Below, piece after piece: positions 41,773-54,923 of a stretch of DNA of 64,000 bases (position 1 is the stretch's first letter; each line of letters opens with the position of its first letter). The notes under the pieces are model-generated. The model did not search any database. It was not told the DNA's origin and was given only the letters and a program-made list of their open reading frames with translations. The translations under genes and the position numbers were made by a program. This stretch comes from Nemopilema nomurai (Eukaryota > Cnidaria > Scyphozoa > Rhizostomeae > Rhizostomatidae). The DNA lies in the NCBI GenBank assembly GCA_003864495.1, contig ML133433.1, positions 1 through 64,000 of the forward strand. Direction: 5' to 3'.

Positions 41773-43780
41773 TCGAAAAAAATCGTTGCTGCTACAATTT
41801 AGGATTAATAAGGTTTCCCATGTTAAATTTCAAAATTCATATTCCTAATCAGTCTGTAATTGCCTAAACATTTTAGGCCTGCTTTATATTTTAAAGGTTT
41901 TCAAATCTTGTGCCAAAAGTTTAGGTTTTTGGCTTCCACATACAGATTGTTAATTTATTAGGATAATTAAATAGTTTTGCTTCTTATTTATGAAGCTTTT
42001 TTTAAGGGTAGGTTGCATTGATTTTTGCCTAAGTTTATCAAGCAGTATATCCTGCTATTTGGATCACTCGCTTGAAAACGTTTTTCGCAAGGTGTTGAGC
42101 CCAAAGGACAAATTGGATTTGTTTGATAGAAGTTATGTAAATACGTTTGTATGCATCTTGAAAATCTCAAAAAAATTAAAAAGAAACAAAAATTATTTAC
42201 TTACAACCCCCTCAAGAGAATATCTGCTGTTAAGAAAAAACCTTATATCTGATACATCTTGCCAAAAGGTCTAAAAATCAGAAAAGCTGTTTAGTAGCGT
42301 TTCTGTTACCCCTTTAACCTGGGTTTATTGTGCCTCTCGTTACTGAATTTTTTGTTTCAATTTCAAAGTAGTTGATGTTGAAGTAAATGTTTTTTCGACT
42401 GTCATTTCGCCACTTTGGCTCGGCGGGGTTAGTTTTGATATCTCACAAATGCTTCGTATATCGTGCTGAAATTTCTTAATTTTTCCATGGATGATTTTTG
42501 TACTGCTAGTTTCTTCCAAATTGTATATACGCATTGGTTTAGCCGTATTTCGTTAAATTTCTTTGAAAAATTTTCAATACTTGGATTTCGACAGAAATTT
42601 ATTTCATGTTGTTTAAGATATTAGATTTAGATCCATTTAGTAGACATAATTTAAAAGGGATTACAAAAGGAATATTTCACACTTGACCGAACATCAAATT
42701 GTTTCGCATGCTGCTTCTTTGGGTTTTATTTTCTCAATTTGGTTTATAAGCTTACTGCTTAATTTAGCAATTTTTTTATTTGGGTCACTTGAAGAAAATT
42801 ATGAAAACATCCACAATACATTCACATGCCTCAGTTTTGGGAAAATGCTTAGAAAAACAAAATGATGTCTTTCAAACCTGTAGCAGATGTTGACATGGAT
42901 TTAATAAGCAAAAATAGATTGAATATGATTGTTTGGCACGCCATTCCTGTCTCTCTGTTCTTTGATTCTTACAATCTTTTTTCGAAACCTTTTCTCAATT
43001 TCTTTCGTTAATGCTCCTTCGCATTAGAGCAACGAACACCTATTTATGTCTCAGTGTCTTCTTATGCCCAGTTTTTGTAACTCCTTGATTGCAAAACCCA
43101 TGACCCCAGCTAGATTCCATCTTTTTACCTTGATCTTGCCAGGCTCTGTTGAATCATTAACGTTAAGAATCTTAATTATTTCACACGAAAAAGAACTTTT
43201 GAGCAGTGTGCCAAGATATATACGCAAAGTGGTTTTCTTATTATTTCGGATAAAAAAGACGGCTAAAGCACAGGGCTCGATAAACCCTCCAAGTATCAAG
43301 GTGACAAACCAGGACAAACTTGAGTACCCCATTGAAAATTCTTAAAATCACGACGAGAGAAAGTTTTTCAAGGTACTTTTGAAAAATGCTGCTTGAACAG
43401 AAATAAAGAAAGAAATGTATTATATTATTTATTTATTTATAGGAGCAAATAATACTGGCATTGACAACAAAAATAATTCTAAAAACACTGATGCTGATAG
43501 TAAAAGGTAACGGCACTAACAACTTTTGTCGGCTTCTACAACGGAAATGTGGGAGTCATGCCATACATGGCTGGATGCCAGCAATGCTTTTGCTAAAATT
43601 TTCAATATTTTTGCAGCAATTTATCAAGAAGGATGTCAATGGTACTGAAAGTAATAATGATAAAAGCAACTGAATAACTTCATTAATTATCGAAGCTTTC
43701 CGCCATATTTGGTGTTTACTCCTCGAATGATAACGAGGCTCACTGGAACCGGTATACAAAGTGACGAGGTACGTTGGTGA
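41773..43780. other. Intergenic region downstream of the Rho-GEF gene
   Basis: This AT-rich stretch has no supported coding exon. It should include the Rho-GEF 3' UTR. A short TTTA-type simple repeat lies at about 43425-43442. Hydrophobic short frames at 43051-43345 on both strands look like noncoding AT-rich DNA. Confidence 0.4.
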
Positions 43781-46700
43781 GGAGCCCCAGAAAATAGCGG
43801 ACCCATAAAATAGCGGAATCCCAGAAAATAGCGGAATCCCTTCTAGCTCGTTATTTATGCCGCGAATGCCGATAATTGAGTAAGATAACCATGCTATGGC
43901 TAATTTTACGTGTTTCTGTCAATTTTGGGCACAAATAACGTTAAAACAACCCATTAAATCAAAAGTTACAGTGTACCGTAAATTCGTAAACATGCAAAAT
44001 CAACCGTTAAATCATCTAAAATTAAACAGAAGACTAAAAGTAACCTAGAAATGGCGAAAGCAAGGGAAATCCTTTGCGTATAGTGGAGAAAGAAGCGAAA
44101 TTCAGGATGAGAAAGAGTTGTCCTAACGAAGAGAGAGTTTTTATCTCTGAAGAGTCCCCCAGTGTCATATGTCTGAGGTAGCTCTCCAAAAGCTGGTCAA
44201 ACGGCCACAACTCTTTGGATAAAGAAACTCTAATTTCCAAGTAAAATTTACAAACCTAAAAAGCTAAAGAAACAAAACTACTGATTCTACAGAAAATATT
44301 AGCATGTAGTGTAGTGGGCGGGGGAGAAGTTAAATTTTTTCATGTTGAAGTTTCGGTGAGTGACCGCGTTGGCCGCGCCAGTTGGCGTACGAGTGGCCTT
44401 GCGCCAACCAGCTTTGCAGACGGCCGCTGAGTGAAATTTCCAAACTTATACTCTCTGCACAAAATATAGGTGACAGTTCAACTGGGGAAGTGCTTTTTCT
44501 TTGGAAAATCCGTGTTTGAGGGGTCAGTATGTCATGGCTGTTTTTGCAGAAGCTCCCAGAAGTGCTCTGAAAGTCCTGGAGGACCTTTTTTTCTTCAAGA
44601 GAAATATTTAATACATACTTTCAAAGGGGCACAAAAGTTTGAAAAATGGGCGCCAGAAGGGCTTCAACTAAGCGCTGCCAGCCTTTGCTGCCAGCGTTAT
44701 TTTTTCTTTCTTCGCTCTCAATCCATTATTGCTGTAAACTGCTAGAGATTCCTTTAGAGGAGAAGCTCCAAAAATTTTTTTCATTTTTCATTTACACTTC
44801 TAAAGCTCTAAAGATTTTAAAGGAATATAAGTTACCTTTTTACAAAATATAGCCCTGATGAGGATTAAACTTTGTCTTGAAGGTAAGGAGTTCTTCAAAC
44901 TTTATAGATAGAACATTGTTAATTAAATCTTTATGTCATCAAATTACACGGTAGATAGTTGAGGAATCTTCAAGTTTTCCAACAGTTGAAGGTTCCTTTT
45001 CATATACAAAGAAGAATGTGCAGATAGTTCCAAAGTAGCACCAACAAAAGATGCAGTTCAAGAAGCCACAGAAGCAGGCTTGAAGTTACCATAACTGTAG
45101 CAAGCGACATCCAGTGAGAAAGATAAAAAGATTCATAAATTTGCAGCCTTGGCATTCGCGAAATTTACAAGGGCAACCAAAATGTGTAATTACATGTTTC
45201 TATTGCAGGGACATATCAAATGTGGACTTCTAGCGTCCATTTTTCAGAGAAGGCATTCTATGACAAAAACTTTTGCAACTGGAAGTAGTTGTTCGAAAGG
45301 GTCGCAGAAAGACGGATACTCTCATTGCCATGCTGAATCTATTGAAGTCATATTTTATAGGAAATATGAATAAGAACAGGAAATTCACAGAGAATAGACA
45401 TGGACATGGATGTTACCTATTAAAGACAAGACCGTAGGATGTCTCAATCGTGAAAATATAAATGGAGAACAGTCAATACACATGTTTTGTCCGAGCAAAA
45501 CTCTGATCGACGTGATGGGCGATGATGCATTCTGGTACCTCCTTGAGGTGGTTATAATAGCCCTGGGTTGTTTGGCTTCATAGCCGATAACTTGCCAGGC
45601 ATTAATAACTCACGTGCATCTTGTTTTCTTGAGCTTTGCCAGGTGCAGTTCAGTTGAAAGTCTGAGTTCTTTGCCTCTTACCGGATAGATTTTAAGGTTA
45701 AAAGTCTGTATCTGCTGTCTCGCTGCCTCTGCTACCAAAAGGCAATTTATTAAGTGGTTTATGAGACTTTGCTGAGCATAACCAATCAAAGTGTAGTGAC
45801 TTGCTGATTTAAATTTAGGCCGACTTTACTCAGCTGAGCAGAAGCCAGAACATGCACAGGCTAATGCAATGGAAGAAAAGTGCTCCAAAGCTCCAACAGT
45901 GGTGATTATAGCTTGAGAAAACTTGGGGGGGGGGGGCATCACAGATAATCCTGGAATAGGAGTTTGTGGACACAATGTATTTATAAAATAAAGCCTTACC
46001 CAATGCAGGAGCGGGTACAGGAAAAATTTGAACAGGGGATATTGTTAACATGGGCGTCGAAAATATTCAGGAATTTGTTACGAGTGTATGCTATTTATAT
46101 CAATTTCTGACTTTAACTCCTGACAAGTAGATTCTCTGATCCTCTATTCACGCTCTATGAAAATTATTTCAAATCAATTGCATAGAAGAAGTACTAGATT
46201 GTCAGGGCCCTGCAGAACTCGAAGCAAAAGTTTGTCTATAGGTTACTAGTGAAAGCTCTACCAATTTAAATTTGACTTCACTAATTATAAATTCATACGC
46301 AATGAAAACAAATTTGTAACTTTCCTTCTTGCATAGCGAGTACTGTATTTTTTCTCGTACGGTCTTGTTCTTGCCAAGTGCTCTTGCTTCTTAGCTAGAT
46401 GTAAAATCCAAATTTAGCGCACACGTTGTGACTTTATTAGCCTCCGGATACTTTTACACACGTGTATTTAGAATGTGATTCATGCAGCATGTATGTTACA
46501 TGTAGAATAAGTTTTTTAGAGTGATAATGCTGAGAGAACGTTGAGCGAAGTTCACGTTATGCAGAGTTGTGCTTGTCACAGCCCTCCTCCCCCCCCCCCA
46601 ACTGCCCCGGGATTTTCGCCCCTGCAGATAGTCTGAACATAACTTCAGGTATCTATTTTCAGAGGCAGCACCACGAAATTGGCCTCTAAGAATCTAGATT

Positions 46701-49700
46701 AGTGATATTACATGACCCACCGCGGCTAGGTTCGACGCAAAAGAAAAGTTTTGAAATTGAACTCTCTAGAGTGGCTAAGAGAAATATTCAAAACACGTAT
46801 TTCAAAATAGGCCCAAAATTTCAAAAAAGGGACGCCAGACCAGCTTCGATTTTGCGAATGGAGTGCCCCCAACCCCCCAAGTCTTCCACTTCTATAAGGT
46901 GATCTGAATTTTCTTGTTTCCAAATCTTTGAAATATAGAATTAATGCATGCGGCAGTTAGGAGAGAATGCCCGAGAAAGTCATATCAATTATTGTTCTCT
47001 CTTTCGTTTTCTTAAACTTGTTTTTAAAATAACTTTGCAAATAAATGAATAACTTTTTTTGATGCTTTGGATGCTTTTCTTATTAGTTTCGTATTCAGTT
47101 TCGTATTTATTTGCACGGCCCACTGTAAATCAGTCCTTTAACTGACGTGGCCACCGTGCCTAAATAATTGATAATGAAATCAAATCTAATTGAAAGCTGT
47201 GTATTAAGCATATGGGCAGAAACACTAGCTAATAAAACAAGATCTTCTTAGAAAGGTGGGGGGGGGCGCAAATGCAGGGGCCGACAAAGATTCTAGCCCC
47301 CACTTAGAAGCGCCACTGAGCTCCATATCTACTTCAGGCGAAGAGTTTTCTTGAACATGTTCATCTTGACAAGACACTCCAAACGAAAACAAAACAGCAC
47401 AAATCACCATGATTGGAGTCAATAAGCTCAAGGAATGTATGCAACAACCAAGAGAATATTTTCTGCCTATCTACTTTCGATGCCTGTATAGCAGAAATGA
47501 ATCCGATGTTTGATGAGGTTTGGTATGCACCACAGAAAACCTGGGAGGGAATTTCTCGTAAAAGCTGTAAAATCTCCAACATATGTGAAAGTGTCGTGTA
47601 TCACTTTAACTTTCTTTTGCCCATCATTGGAATACTAGACCATCAAGCAGAAGAGGGCATCTGATTGGGATACCTTTGAGGCAGACAATAACTGTATCAG
47701 TATCGGTTTTAACTGCTTCAGTCATTTTATGTGCTGGCAAAGCTCAAGAAAACAAGGATCCACCACAAGATGCACGTGAGCTGCTCCTTACAAATGCCTG
47801 GTAAGTTATCGGCTATGAAGCCAAACAACCCAGGGCTATTATAACCACCTCAAGGAGGTACCAGAAAGCATCATCGCCCATCATGTCGATCAGAGTATTG
47901 CTCGGACAAAACATGTGAACTGACTGTTCTCCATCTATATTTTCACGATTAGCATCCTACGGTTATGTCTTTAATAGGTAACAAAATGTCCATGTCTATT
48001 CTCTGTGAATTTCCTGTTCTTATTCATATTTCCTATAAAATATGACTTCAATAGATTCAGCATGGCAATGAGAGTATCCGTCTTTCTGCGATCCTTTCGA
48101 ACAACTACTTCCAGTTGCAAAAGTTTTTGTCATAGAATGCCTTCTCTGAAAAATGGACGCTAGAAGTCCCACATTTGATATGTCCTGCAATAGAAACATG
48201 CAATTACACTTTTGGTTGCCCTTGTAAATTTCGCGAATGCCAAGACTGCAAATTTATGAATCTTTTTATCTTTCTCACTGGATGTCGCTTGCTACAGTTA
48301 TGGTAACTTCAAGCCTGCTTCTGTGGCTTCTTGAACTGCATCTTTTGTTGGTGCTACTTTGGAACTATCTGCACATTCTTCTTTGTATATGAAAAGGAAC
48401 CTTCAACTGTTGGAAAACTTGAAGATTCCTCAACAATCTACCGTGTAATTTGATGACATAAAGATTTAATTAACAATGTTCTATCTATAAAGTTTGAAGA
48501 ACTCCTTACCTTCAAGACAAAGTTTAATCCTCATCAGGGCTATATTTTGTAAAAAGGTAACTTATATTCCTTTAAAATCTTTAGAGCTTTAGAAGTGTAA
48601 ATGAAAAATGAAAAAAATTTTTGGAGCTTCTCCTCTAAAGGAATCTCTAGCAGTTTACAGCAATAATGGATTGAGAGCGAAGAAAGAAAAAATAACGCTG
48701 GCAGCAAAGGCTGGAAGCGCTTAGATGAAGCCCTTCTGGCGCCCATTTTTCAAACTTTTGTGCCCCTTTGAAAGTATCTATTAAATATTTCTCTTGAAGA
48801 AAAAAAGGTCCTCCAGGACTTTCAGAGCACTTCTGGGAGCTTCTGCAAAAACAGCCATGACATTCTGACCCTCAAACACGGATTTTCCAAAGAAAAAGCA
48901 CTTCCCCAGTTGAACTGTCACCTATATTTTGTGCAGAGAGTATAAGTTTGGAAATTTCACTCAGCGGCCGTCTGCAAAGCTGGTTGGCGCAAGGCCACTC
49001 GTACGCCAACTGGCGCGGCCAACGCGGTCACTCACCGAAACTTCAACTTGATAAAAAACTTCTTCCTAACCGTAACCAACATGGTTTCATGAATTGGTTG
49101 AGTGACTAGCACCTATCTCCTTCCATTCCAAACAGTTGTTTGTCAAGGAGACTTGATTTGTTGCATTTATTTCAAAATTCCGCTATTTTCTGGGAGCTTT
49201 CTCCATAAAGAGCCATGACATTCTGACCCCTCAAACACGGATTTTCCGAAGAAAAAGCACTTCCCCAGTTGAACTGTCACCTATATTTTGTGCAGAGAGT
49301 ATAAGTTTGGAAATTTCACTCAGCGGCCGTCTGCAAAGCTGGTTGGCGCAAGGCCACTCGTACGCCAACTGGCGCGGCCAACGCGGTCACTCACCGAAAC
49401 TTCAACTTGATAAAAAACTTCTTCCTAACCGTAACCAACATGGTTTCATGAATTGGTTGAGTGACTAGCACCTATCTCCTTCCATTCCAAACAGTTGTTC
49501 GTCAAGGAGACTTGATTTGTTGCATTTATTTCAAAATTCCGCTATTTTCTGGGAGCTTTCTCCATAAAGAGCCATGACATTCTGACCCCTGAAACACGGA
49601 TTTTCCGAAGAAAAAGCACTTCCCCAGTTGAACTGTCACCTATATTTTGTGCAGAGAGTATAAGTTTGGAAATTTCACTCAGCGGCCGTCTGCAAAGCTG

Positions 49701-50686
49701 GTTGGCGCAAGGCCACTCGTACGCCAACTGGCGCGGCCAACGCGGTCACTCACCGAAACTTCAACTTGATAAAAAACTTCTTCCTAACCGTAACCAACAT
49801 GGTTTCATGAATTGGTTGAGTTACTAGCACCTATCTCCTTCCATTCCAAACAGTTGTTCGTCAAGGAGACTTGATTTGTTGCATTTATTTCAAAATTCCG
49901 CTATTTTCTGGGAGCTTTCTCCATAAAGAGCCATGACATTCTGACCCCTAAACACGGATTTTCCAAAGAAAAAGCACTTCCCCAGTTGAACTGTCACCTA
50001 TATTTTGTGCAGAGAGTATAAGTTTGGAAATTTCACTCAGCTGCCGTCTGCAAAGCTGGTTGGCGCAAGGCCACTCGTACGCCAACTGGCGCGGCCAACG
50101 CGGTCACTCACCGAAACTTCAACATGAAAAAATTTAACTTCTCCCCCGCCCACTACACTACATGCTAATATTTTCTGTAGAATCAGTAGTTTTGTTTCTT
50201 TAGCTTTTTAGGTTTGTAAATTTTACTTGGAAATTAGAGTTTCTTTATCCAAAGAGTTGTGGCCGTTTGACCAGTTTTTGGAGAGCTACCTCAGACATAT
50301 GACACTGGGGAACTCTTCAGAGATAAAAACTCTCTCTTCGTTAGGACAACTCTTTCTCATCCTGAATTTCGCTTCTTTCTCCACTATACGCAAAGGATTT
50401 CCCTTGCTTTCGCCATTTCTAGGTTACTTTTAGTCTTCTGTTTAATTTTAGATGATTTAACGGTTGATTTTGCATGTTTACGAATTTACGGTACACTGTA
50501 ACTTTTGATTTAATGGGTTGTTTTAACGTTATTTGTGCCAAAAATTGACAGAAACACGTAAAATTAGCCATAGCATGGTTATCTTACTCAATTATCGGCA
50601 TTCGCGGCATAAATAACGAGCTAGAAGGGATTCCGCTATTTTCTGGGATTCCGCTATTTTATGGGTCCGCTATTTTCTGGGGCTCC
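43781..50686. mobile_element. Large foldback (long inverted repeat) transposable element, about 6.9 kb
   Basis: The left arm, 43781 to about 45642, reappears in reverse complement as the right arm, from about 47737 to 50686, with near-identity. Both outer ends read GGAGCCCCAGAAAATAGCGG going inward, followed by three short tandem copies of a CCCAGAAAATAGCGGAAT motif. The arms bracket about 2.1 kb of non-repeated sequence (45643-47736) with poly-G tracts (about 45926, 46592 and 47260) and no recognisable transposase, so the element looks non-autonomous. The right arm is about 1.1 kb longer because of tandem amplification of a unit of about 359 bp. I could not find a convincing target-site duplication: the left flank is GTTGGTGA and the right flank GCGCCATT. 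The structure is like Drosophila FB elements, but no relationship is claimed. Confidence 0.85.
48853..50110. repeat. Tandem 359-bp units in the right foldback arm (about 3.5 copies)
   Basis: AGCCATGACATTCTG recurs at 48853, 49211, 49570 and 49929, spacings of 358, 359 and 359. Each unit contains about 210 bases also present once in the left arm (the AAACACGGATTTTCC to CGAAACTTCAAC part). It also has about 150 bases absent from the left arm (from TTGATAAAAAACTTC to the motif). Each complete unit ends with ATTCCGCTATTTTCTGGG (49177, 49536, 49895), the same motif that forms the outer tip of the element. Units are nearly identical, implying recent amplification or gene conversion. Confidence 0.9.
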
Positions 50687-51316
50687 GCGCCATTATGGTT
50701 GGAAAGTGACCGCCGATATAACTCTATCCTGATCAATCCTTTCTGTGAAGAGAGAGATAAAATTACACTTTGCTTCATATATTTTCTGCAGCTTTGTTCG
50801 GTAAGTGCGAGAGCCTCTAATCAATCAATGTTGGCGATATGTCTAAATTTTGACTTAGCCTCTTACGTGTCTACCGTCCACATGAATTACCGAACGCTTA
50901 TTAAAACATGTCCGATCTTGTTTGTAAGATCTAGAGCTTTCAGTCTTCGCTGCTTCTAGCAGTTGAAAATTTACGCCACTGTGGCCTTCTTAGCCTTCTA
51001 GCTGTAGTCGATCTACAGTTAATTCATTCGCATGCGTCTTGGAATGTTTACGATCATTTAGCTAGAAAGATCGGCTTGGTTGTGAGTTTTTCTTATCAAC
51101 TTGCTTTCATTAAAGAAAATCCACTCGTGAAATGGTCTGTAATCCACACAACATAATGTTTTTTAAATCAGAAGTATTATAAGTTTACAAATTTCTACTG
51201 CTAATGTCTTAACAATTTCAATAACATGCAGTGATAGATATCTATCTAGATAGCTGTTCAATTGATGGAAGATTGGTCTTTATCTTTTATCTTTTAGGTG
51301 AATATTTACTGCAATC
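50687..51316 (+). promoter_or_regulatory. Upstream region of ACCS copy 1
   Basis: The part from about 50965 to the ATG is repeated upstream of ACCS copy 2 (from about 62071), so it probably carries the ancestral promoter and 5' UTR. A GATAGATATCTATC palindrome lies near 51236-51249. No TATA box is assigned with confidence. The first 280 bases, next to the foldback element, are not shared with copy 2. Confidence 0.45.
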
Positions 51317-54300
51317 ATGACATCTCTAATATCTAAGAGAGGACGCAAAAGTACTGAACTAGAAAACATTCTTTTGGATTGCTTTGAAAAGGCCGCAGCA
51401 AACCTCTTTGACAGTGAATCAAACCCCAGTGGTATTATCAATTTGGGTACAAGTGAAAATACTCTTGTCTTGGACATTTTAACTGAAAGGCTCTCCAAAA
51501 TATCACTTGCTGATATGCCTAGCTACTGCATGAAGTATGCTGATATGAGAGGCCAGCCATCATTCAGGCAATCACTTGCATCATTTCTTAACAAGTACAT
51601 GAAACCAGTGGAACCTATCGACAAAGACAATTTGTATGTATTCAATGGTTGTGGATCTGTCATTGAAATGCTTGGTGAGTTGTTTTACCATTCTTGCTCA
51701 GAATTTTTTGAGTATTTTAGTTCTTGATGAATCATTTTATAGGGAGTTTTACTGAACTACGTTTTACTTTTATATTGGACCATTTATATCTCAGGGAGGG
51801 GGAATGTTTGGGGTTTGGGGGCAGGGCCAGAGAAATTTTGAAACAGCCCTCCTCCCTGTTACAAGTAGCTGTATTCATGCTATCATTTAGGAGACACCCC
51901 TCATTGAATTAGAATTAAAACCACAAATGCACTGACTTGGTTCATTGAACTGTGAACAGAATATCATTACATAGTTTGTTTCTTTCAAAATCTGTCCGGT
52001 GCTGCATGTAATTTGATATGGCATAAAACAACAAAAATTAAAAGATAAAGTGAACAAAACTGAAAAAATATTGTTCTGGTTAATGTTTAAGTGTGGAAAA
52101 GAGAGAAACAAAAGCAGCAAACTAAAGCCAAATAAATTTGAAATTCGAATTGATCGCCATAGACTGAGGACAATAATTAAAAGTACAAGAAATACCATGA
52201 TACAGTTCATGGCTGATGAACTATAATTTGACTGGAAAGAGCAAGGAGCAATCATCAGCCTAGCTTTGCTTCAGTCCCATTAAAGCAGAACACAATTTGA
52301 TACTTTACCACTGCTAATAATATGCCATCCACAAAAGGGCTTTATCTGTAGGGCCTGCATTTGAGCTAAGCCTCCATCTAGACTCAATTTTCATAATTCT
52401 AAGCTTCTTTTAAATATTGAAATGATTTTGTGCTCTTAAGCATTTTGTAAGCAAGGAAGAGTAGACTTTATACTGACTTTATAAAAAAGATCACTTATTT
52501 GGAAAAGTGAGATAAAAAGAGAATGAATGTAGTTGTTTCAATGCCCTTAGAAGATACTTTAGATTTACATGCACCAAACATAGCCATGTAGATGATCTTG
52601 CATTGTACAAGCAGTTTCCATCACCAGTGGTGCTTCTGAGAAGAAGCAGGGGTAAAACTGCAGAACAGAATCTATAACAACACTAATCCTTTAATGAACA
52701 GACTTATTTTATTTTATACAATTCATTTCAAATTATCCAATTCCACTGCAATTATTCAATGGAATGTTTTACTTTTCAATTTCAAAAAAGAAATTTTATT
52801 GTAAAATTTCTCACAAGATCTTGCATGTTGAAACTTTGAACTCTATGCAAACTTTAAAGCAAAAACTCTTGCTTACTTTGAGCCTAGGTTTTTTAATATG
52901 ATAGCTTTGAGCCAATGATAGCTTTCAATTGCCATGGACCCTCGTCTAATGAAAAAATTATTTACTTTAGGATCAAAAGGACATTGATCCTATCTAGTTA
53001 GTTTTGGAAGACAATTGAGTTGCAAAGAAACGAAATTAGGTTTCCATTAGCATTTTAAACCCAAAGCTTCTTATAATTCTATGAATTTAGTTGATGGCCC
53101 TCTATGAATGGGGCTTATTAGAGCTGGTGATAAAAGGCTCTGGTCTCTCTTTCGTTAGTTTTTGCCCAGCCTCAATCTTAATTCGTGGCATGGGCTGTGA
53201 AGTCTCATACACCACATTAACGAGTGACGCTATAAAAGTGACACTGAGATTCCATCTTGGCCAATTTGGCTGCGAAAATTGAGTACACTTATAGTTTTGT
53301 CATTCAAGGACCTTTCTAGAACTTTCGAGCCCAATAATCACAGCCTGTTTCACTTACCCAACCTGTTTGTATAACGATTGTGGGTTCACACAGAGAAATG
53401 TTTATGGCAACATTTAATGTATTTATTGCAGCACCTAATGTGTACAGCTGCTAATTTTGGACATCTAACGTTAGAATGGAAAGATTCAGTCAAGGTGCAA
53501 GGAACTTGACAAGATCTGTTAAGAGATAGAAGACGCATTGCTATTTTCAAGGCTAATTGCTTAATGTCTCTTATTTGTTGTCCTGGTAATATTCCAGGGA
53601 AGGTTAAGGGGACTCAGATTTCTTAAATGTATGATTTATAAGGTTCTTAGACTTTGTCTCGCTACGTGAAAATGTCCCTCGCTACTTGGAAGCTTGATGT
53701 CTTACGAAAAAGTAACAGTGCTACGGCTTTCCTGCCTAATTTGAAAGCAAGTTTAGTTAAATATATTATCCCTTATGAATAATTAAATCAATCTCAGTTA
53801 TGGTATGATAATCAAATGAAAACATGTTTTAGGATTTGCGGTTTGTGATGACGGTGATTGTCTGTTGGTTCCCGCCCCGTATTATGGTGCCTTCAAGACC
53901 GATTTGGCTTGTCGAATGGGGTGCGTTGTATACTCGGTTGATCTTACCAGTGAGGTGAGAGAAGACTTTGGGGAGACAGTACCACTCGAGCTGTCAGTCG
54001 GAAGACTTGAAGAAGCGCTATCTAGAGCCCAGTCAGAGGGTCACAAAGTCCGTGGTTTGATTCTTTCTAACCCTAACAACCCCATGGGTTACATTTACAC
54101 GAAGGACCAAGTGGAAAGCTACCTCAAGTTTGCAAGCAGACATAACATTCATGTCATACTTGATGAGATATATTTCTTATCTGTGTATGATAAGGACGTC
54201 CCTTTCGCATCAGGTCTGAGTATCCAAGGGGTGATTGACCCAAAGTTGCTTCATACAGTATGGGGCTTCAGTAAGGACTTTGCGGTTTCGGGGTTCAGAT

Positions 54301-54923
54301 GTGGGCTGGTTCATACAGTGAACGCGGAAGTTGAAAAGGTCCTCAACGCCAATGCCTACTTCCAAAGTGTTTCCACACCAACACAGTTCATATTGCAGTC
54401 AATCATTGATGATGTTGATTGGGTGGATAATGTCTACTTGGCAACTAACCGTAGCAGACTGCTGGCTGCGAAATCCTATGTTTCAAAAGAGCTTGGGTCA
54501 ATCGGAGTTCAAATCCACCCATCAGTGGCTGGTTTGTATGTTTGGGTGAACCTGAAGGACTACGTTAGGCCATTGTCCCGAGAAGGTGAAATGAAGCTTC
54601 TATACACATTTCTGGATAACGGTATTTATATTTGTCCTGGTGTGGCGTTTCAATCCAAAGAGTCAGGCTGGTTTAGAATCCTCTTTAGTTCCAAGGAAGA
54701 TGAACTTGTTCCTGGAATACAAAGGATCAAGAAGGTTTTACAGAATATCGTCAAAGATGGAACACAAGGAAGCCTCGATGACCTTGTTGTTGATTTTCAG
54801 AAGCTTGTGAAAGATAGCGATTGGCTTGAAAAAAACACTGCTGAAAAGTGGGTTGAAGAGAATCCTGAGCTAGCTGCCAAGTTTCTTCAAAGAAGTAAAG
54901 CAGATCATGAAGAATCTCATTAA
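51317..54923 (+). CDS. ACCS: 1-aminocyclopropane-1-carboxylate synthase-like PLP enzyme, copy 1
   Basis: This is a fold-type I PLP-dependent aminotransferase-family protein. Animal ACCS proteins resemble plant ACC synthase, but their physiological reaction is not settled. Exon 1 is 51317-51674 (ATG at 51317, phase 1 donor CTTG then gtgagt). Exon 2 is 53833-54923, with stop TAA. The total is 482 aa (human ACCS about 501). Visible motifs: SGIINLGTSENTL near residue 40, the Tyr-rich APYYGAF (about 134-140), SNPNNPMG (Asn202 probably contacting PLP), HVILDEIY (Asp230 pairs with the pyridine nitrogen), and FSKDFAVSGFRCG. In that last motif Lys267 is the expected Schiff-base lysine and Arg275 the phosphate-binding residue. 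WFRILFSS near the end holds the substrate-carboxylate Arg. The C terminus carries an acidic extension of about 50 residues (SLDDLVVDFQKLVKD and on). AATAAA follows at 54956. The gene has a near-identical partial second copy 11 kb downstream. Confidence 0.92.
51675..53832 (+). other. ACCS copy 1 intron
   Basis: A 2.16-kb GT-AG intron. Its first part (to about 51965) is shared with copy 2. The rest is AT-rich, with no exon or clear repeat recognised. Confidence 0.6.

Noticed and set aside
43051..43345. Overlapping frames of about 95 residues on both strands downstream of the Rho-GEF gene
   Set aside because: AT-rich hydrophobic composition, no splice or family support.
44646..44852. Matching 68-residue frames in both foldback arms (also 48540-48746), and another pair at 44034-44240 and 50227-50433
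   Set aside because: Their conservation is explained by the near-identity of the inverted arms. The translations are low-complexity and lack any domain.
47248..47408. Small secreted-looking frame on the minus strand inside the foldback element (hydrophobic start MVICAVLFSFGVSC)
   Set aside because: Only about 60 residues, in poly-G-containing transposon DNA, with no known family and no second supporting feature. Probably chance.
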